Assembly: GCF_009938165.1 (NCBI RefSeq)
Contig: NZ_AP019649.1
Location: 2,542,001-2,606,000, forward strand
Source: Vibrio taketomensis
GTDB lineage: Bacteria > Pseudomonadota > Gammaproteobacteria > Enterobacterales > Vibrionaceae
Reading direction: 5' to 3'
Length of the DNA stretch: 64,000 nt
Notes under the pieces: generated by a model
Database searches by the model: none
Told to the model about the DNA's origin: nothing
Seen by the model: only the letters and a program-made list of their open reading frames with translations
Made by a program: the position numbers and the translations under genes
Shown here: positions 60,781 to 64,000 of the stretch, one piece after another
Position numbering within the stretch: the stretch's first letter is position 1
How the letters are laid out: each line of letters begins with the position of its first letter

Positions 60781-61098
60781 ATGAGTCACTTCAATAGTCA
60801 AGAACATCAACACGCTCAACATGGTCACCAACACGGCGCTGAATTTGAACATGAAAAAATGGAACGTCGCTACGGCGATGAAGTAGAGCACAAACATAAC
60901 CGTGACCACCATGAAGTGCGTGAACATGAGCAAAGCCACCCTCATATTCAACACGGCGGTGATCCGGTTGGTCACAAACACCCGGTACAATCTCATTCAG
61001 ACCGTCATGAACATCACGATGCCCATCATCACAAAACTAAACAACATGACCATAAAAAACATTCTCGTGAACACCACAAAACCGGTCATCAAGAATAA
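60781..61098 (+). CDS. Histidine-rich small protein, likely metal-binding
   Basis: Protein of 105 aa in which I count 30 His (about 29%), with many Glu, Asp, Gln and Lys and no Cys. Histidines are spread as HxH and HH pairs throughout (for example HQHAQHGHQH near residue 9 and AHHHKTKQHDH near 81). There is no signal peptide or membrane segment, so it is probably cytosolic and unfolded without metal. AAGGA lies before ATG 60781, which supports translation. It may store or buffer Ni, Zn, Cu or Co, as His-rich proteins of the Hpn type do, but no metal-gene neighbours are present to settle this. It converges on glmS. Confidence 0.7.
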   Translation: MSHFNSQEHQHAQHGHQHGAEFEHEKMERRYGDEVEHKHNRDHHEVREHEQSHPHIQHGGDPVGHKHPVQSHSDRHEHHDAHHHKTKQHDHKKHSREHHKTGHQE

Positions 61099-61139
61099 TT
61101 AACCGCTAGTGCTATTTCATCGAGTCAGCAAACACAAAA

Positions 61140-61170
61140 AAAATGGCAGCGTTAAATTCGCTGCCATTTT
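61140..61170. terminator. Bidirectional terminator between the His-rich gene and glmS
   Basis: AAAATGGCAGCG (61140-61151) pairs perfectly with CGCTGCCATTTT (61159-61170) between convergent genes, with A/T runs on both sides. Confidence 0.88.
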
Positions 61171-61183
61171 CGTTTGTATCACA

Positions 61184-63016
61184 TTATTCAACCGTTACGG
61201 ATTTAGCTAAGTTACGCGGTTGGTCAACATCCGTACCTTTAATTAAGGCAACGTAGTAAGACAACAACTGCATTGGCACTGTGTAGTAAATTGGCGCAGT
61301 AATGTCACTCACGTGTGGCATAGTGATGATCTTCATCGTGTCATCCGCTTCAAAGCCTGCTTCTTCATCGGCAAACACATACAACAGCCCACCACGTGCG
61401 CGCACTTCTTCGATGTTTGACTTGAGCTTCTCAAGCAGATCATTACTTGGCGCAACCACCACCACTGGCATATCGGCATCGATTAACGCTAACGGACCAT
61501 GCTTTAGCTCACCCGCGGCGTAAGCTTCTGCGTGAATATAAGAAATCTCTTTCAGTTTCAGCGAGGCTTCCATCGCCACAGGGTAGAACTCACCGCGACC
61601 TAAAAATAGCGTGTGATGCTTATCCGCGAAATCTTCTGCTAGAGCTTCGATTTCTTTCTCAAATGATAACGCTTGCTCGATTTGATTTGGCAGCGCATGC
61701 ATTGCACTAACAATCTCCTGTTCACGCACTTTATCGATAGTGCCACGCTCTTTACCGAGCGCAGTAACCAGCATCAATAGTGAGATCAACTGAGTGGTGA
61801 ACGCTTTCGTGGATGCCACACCAACCTCAACCCCAGCTCGGGTCATAAAGGCAAAATCTGACTCACGCACCAATGATGAACCTGCGACGTTACAAATCGT
61901 CATTGCGGCCATGTAGCCTTTCTCTTTAGCCAGGCGCAATGCTGCTAGCGTATCAGCCGTTTCACCAGATTGAGAAAGGGTAATCAACAAGCTATTTGGG
62001 CGAGTGACAAATTTGCGATAGCGGAATTCTGAAGCAATTTCGACATCACAACTAATCCCAGCAATCGCTTCAAACCAGTAACGGGCAATCATACCTGCGT
62101 TGTATGACGTACCACAGGCGACAATTTGAATATGTTCGGTCTTAGCAAGAATGTAAGCCGCTTTAACGCCAATCGCATCTGTAATCACCGAATCAGCAGT
62201 GATTCGACCTTCCATGGTATTAATTAGTGCCGTTGGCTGCTCAAATACTTCTTTTTGCATGTAATGACGATAATTACCTTTATCTGCCGCATCATGCTCC
62301 AGTTTTGATTCGGTAATCTTACGTTCAACGTGCTCACCGAGGCTATTGAATACGGTCACGTCGCGACGAGTGACTTCCGCAACATCTCCCTCTTCAAGGT
62401 ACATAAAACGACGAGTCACGTTAAGCAGTGCCAACTGGTCTGAAGCAAGGAAATTTTCACCGACACCAAAGCCAATCACGATTGGGCTACCTGAACGAGC
62501 GACAACCAAACGCGATGGGTCGTTACGATCCATCACCACGGTACCATAAGCACCTTCAAGCTGTTTTACTGCAGATTGCACCGCGACCAATAATGATGGT
62601 GCAGAACGAAGTTCCCACTCAACCAAATGGGCAATCACTTCCGTATCTGTTTGTGACACAAATTGATAGCCACGCTCGGTCAACGTGTCACGCAACTGCT
62701 CATGGTTTTCGATGATGCCATTGTGCACCACTGAAATATCACCAGAGACGTGAGGATGGGCGTTGATTTCTGAAGGCTCACCGTGTGTTGCCCATCGAGT
62801 GTGAGCGATGCCAGTGCCACCAACAACATGTGCCGAATCTACCGTATCCGCCAGTTCTTGCACTTTACCTAAGCGGCGAATACGCGTTAAGTTGGATGCC
62901 GAGTCAACAATGGCAACACCGGCGGAATCATAACCACGGTATTCCAGTCTTTTCAGTCCTTCTACTAAGATTTCTGCAACATCACGCTGCGCCACAGCAC
63001 CGACGATTCCACACAT
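61184..63016 (-). CDS. glmS: Glutamine-fructose-6-phosphate aminotransferase (isomerizing)
   Basis: GlmS, 610 aa, makes glucosamine-6-phosphate, the entry to UDP-GlcNAc for wall and LPS. The N-terminal glutaminase begins with the nucleophile Cys2 (MCGIVGAVA) and has [16 protein letters not shown]. Two SIS isomerase domains follow ([40 protein letters not shown]), ending [13 protein letters not shown]. Ribosome site GGAGAA precedes the ATG. A DeoR-family regulator lies 83 bases upstream in the same direction. Confidence 0.98.
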   Translation of the reverse strand: MCGIVGAVAQRDVAEILVEGLKRLEYRGYDSAGVAIVDSASNLTRIRRLGKVQELADTVDSAHVVGGTGIAHTRWATHGEPSEINAHPHVSGDISVVHNGIIENHEQLRDTLTERGYQFVSQTDTEVIAHLVEWELRSAPSLLVAVQSAVKQLEGAYGTVVMDRNDPSRLVVARSGSPIVIGFGVGENFLASDQLALLNVTRRFMYLEEGDVAEVTRRDVTVFNSLGEHVERKITESKLEHDAADKGNYRHYMQKEVFEQPTALINTMEGRITADSVITDAIGVKAAYILAKTEHIQIVACGTSYNAGMIARYWFEAIAGISCDVEIASEFRYRKFVTRPNSLLITLSQSGETADTLAALRLAKEKGYMAAMTICNVAGSSLVRESDFAFMTRAGVEVGVASTKAFTTQLISLLMLVTALGKERGTIDKVREQEIVSAMHALPNQIEQALSFEKEIEALAEDFADKHHTLFLGRGEFYPVAMEASLKLKEISYIHAEAYAAGELKHGPLALIDADMPVVVVAPSNDLLEKLKSNIEEVRARGGLLYVFADEEAGFEADDTMKIITMPHVSDITAPIYYTVPMQLLSYYVALIKGTDVDQPRNLAKSVTVE

Positions 63017-63099
63017 AGTTGTTCTCCATTTTTATTCCAGCGCCAGCAAGCAAAGGCACCTTGGTTCAAGATCTAATTGTTAATTTGCGATTTGTTGGA

Positions 63100-63861
63100 T
63101 TAAGCGAGAATGACACGAACGCCATGCGACTCAATTTGCTGTTGGTATTCAGCAGGTAGGTCTTTATTTGTAACCAATACGTTGATTGCATCCCAGCTCA
63201 GTTCTAAATTTGGTATTCGACGACCGATTTTTTCTGACTCAACCATAACAATGACTTCTCGAGAGACTTCTGCCATGACGTTGCTAAGCCCAACTAACTC
63301 ATTGAACGTGGTAGTTCCTCGGTCAAGATCGACGCCATCAGCACCAATAAACAGCTGATCAAAGTCATACGATCGTAGTACGGTTTCAGCGACCTTGCCT
63401 TGAAACGATTCAGAGTGTGCATCCCAGGTTCCACCCGTCATCAGCAGATGAGGCTCGTTCTCTAGTTCGTTAAGCGCATTCGCGACGATCAGTGAATTGG
63501 TCATCACAACTAAACCACGCTTATCATTTAACTGCTGAATCAACGCACCGGTCGTACTTCCGCTGTCGATCACAATTCGGTTGTGATCACGAATTAGCGT
63601 TGCAGCCGCCTCCGCCAGCTCTATCTTTCGAATCGAAACTTTACTGTTAAGTTCCTCATTAACAACTTCCGAGGGAAGTGCGATAGCTCCACCATAACGG
63701 CGTAATAATTGACCGTTCTTCTCTAATGAGGCTAAATCCTTTCTAATCGTTACCTCTGAGGTATCAAACTGATTAGAAAGTTCTTCCACACTGACTTCGC
63801 CTTTGGTGTTAACCAATAATGAAATTGCATGTCTTCTAAGTTGTGTATTTCGTTTCGACAT
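63100..63861 (-). CDS. DeoR/GlpR-family transcriptional regulator
   Basis: Repressor-type protein of 253 aa. The N-terminal winged HTH (VSVEELSNQFDTSEVTIRKDLASLEKNGQLLRRYGGA) is followed by a DeoR sugar-phosphate sensor domain with IDSGSTTGALI and FIGADGVDLDRGTT. Such proteins sense phosphorylated sugars. It lies directly upstream of glmS, so an amino-sugar phosphate effector is a fair guess. Repeats of CGAAACTTAT around its own -10 box suggest autorepression. Confidence 0.88.
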   Translation of the reverse strand: MSKRNTQLRRHAISLLVNTKGEVSVEELSNQFDTSEVTIRKDLASLEKNGQLLRRYGGAIALPSEVVNEELNSKVSIRKIELAEAAATLIRDHNRIVIDSGSTTGALIQQLNDKRGLVVMTNSLIVANALNELENEPHLLMTGGTWDAHSESFQGKVAETVLRSYDFDQLFIGADGVDLDRGTTTFNELVGLSNVMAEVSREVIVMVESEKIGRRIPNLELSWDAINVLVTNKDLPAEYQQQIESHGVRVILA

Positions 63862-63878
63862 TGATCAATTTACTCTTA

Positions 63879-63917
63879 GTTTCGTTTCGAAACTTATTAT
63901 ATCAAATCGAAACTTAT
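63879..63917 (-). promoter_or_regulatory. Promoter and operator repeats of the DeoR-family gene
   Basis: CGAAACTTAT occurs at 63888-63897 and 63908-63917, exactly 20 bp apart (two helical turns), and GTTTCGTTTCGAAAC spans 63879-63893. On the minus strand TATAAT (63896-63901) lies between the repeats, with TAGACG as a weak -35 element 17 bases upstream. This is a typical DeoR-type repressor layout over a promoter. Confidence 0.65.
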
Positions 63918-64000
63918 GCGTCTATTTATTTTGAACCAAAAATTAATCTTTAGCGATAAAACCTTGTCCTAAGACAATTCTTAAGCAGTGATATTGAATT

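Noticed and set aside
60754..60996. Hydrophobic minus-strand ORF opposite the His-rich gene
   Set aside because: Its Met/Val-rich membrane look comes from reading His codons (CAT/CAC) in reverse; it has no ribosome site.
1..64000. CRISPR array, prophage or integron
   Set aside because: No short regularly spaced repeats, integrase, capsid genes or attC-like sites were seen; the tandem tRNA units are the only regular repeats.

Overview
The window looks like a piece of a Vibrio (Vibrionaceae) chromosome. It has moderate-to-low GC content, luxS next to gshA, an oad sodium-pump operon, the alaS-lysC-csrA block, the pilABCD-coaE-zapD-yacG cluster, and the ftsB-ispD-ispF-truD-surE-pcm-nlpD-rpoS string. 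Almost all of it is core housekeeping sequence. The accessory-looking parts are the first 7 kb (a transporter/metC pair, a transposase-derived protein and a PTS/asparaginase operon), the two tRNA regions, and the stretch around 57-61 kb.

Layout. 0.2-2.8 kb: a DAACS-family symporter and metC, read rightward behind a promoter region full of TTTAGTG inverted repeats. 2.9-3.8 kb: an IS481-like protein that lacks catalytic residues. 3.8-6.9 kb, leftward: a lactose/cellobiose-type PTS (IIC, IIB, IIA) with an aspartylglucosaminidase-family enzyme between IIC and IIB. 6.9-7.3 kb: tRNA-Leu(CAA) followed by two decayed tRNA-like units. 7.5-15.2 kb: an RDD protein, then luxS, a lytic-transglycosylase lipoprotein, gshA, an M16 peptidase lipoprotein, a YqaA-like protein and an MDR oxidoreductase. 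15.3-18.5 kb: oadGAB. 18.9-19.8 kb: tRNA-Ser(GCT) plus six tandem tRNA-Arg(ACG) copies, one damaged. 20-26.3 kb: csrA, lysC, alaS, recA (with a LexA box) and pncC. 26.3-28.9 kb: mutS. 29.1-35.1 kb: pilA, pilB, pilC, pilD, coaE, zapD, yacG. 35.3-38.9 kb: rplS, trmD, rimM, rpsP, ffh. 39-41.3 kb: ypjD and a CorC-like protein. 41.4-49.1 kb: rpoS, nlpD, pcm, surE, truD, ispF, ispD, ftsB, uppP, folK, folB. 49.2-51.7 kb: plsY, an alpha/beta hydrolase and tsaD. 52.2-57 kb: the macromolecular-synthesis operon rpsU-yqeY-dnaG-rpoD, then tRNA-Ile2. 57-64 kb: a bacteriohemerythrin-diguanylate cyclase, a purine permease, a hypothetical protein, a very histidine-rich protein, glmS and a DeoR-family regulator.

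Themes. Several genes form functional groups: sulfur/thiol metabolism (metC, luxS, gshA), type IV pilus assembly, ribosome and tRNA maturation, isoprenoid/undecaprenyl lipid supply (ispD, ispF, uppP), stress response (recA, mutS, rpoS), and amino-sugar metabolism (glmS, its DeoR neighbour, and possibly the PTS/asparaginase operon).

Sequence quality. Reading frames of pilA, pilB, uppP and the M16 peptidase are each broken by one-base losses, mostly in or beside short homopolymers. One tRNA-Arg copy and its spacer also lack bases. This pattern fits homopolymer sequencing error at least as well as real gene decay, so those genes should not be taken as dead without re-reading. The best candidate for an undescribed system is the PTS/aspartylglucosaminidase operon, which looks like a route for taking up and cleaving glycosyl-asparagine.
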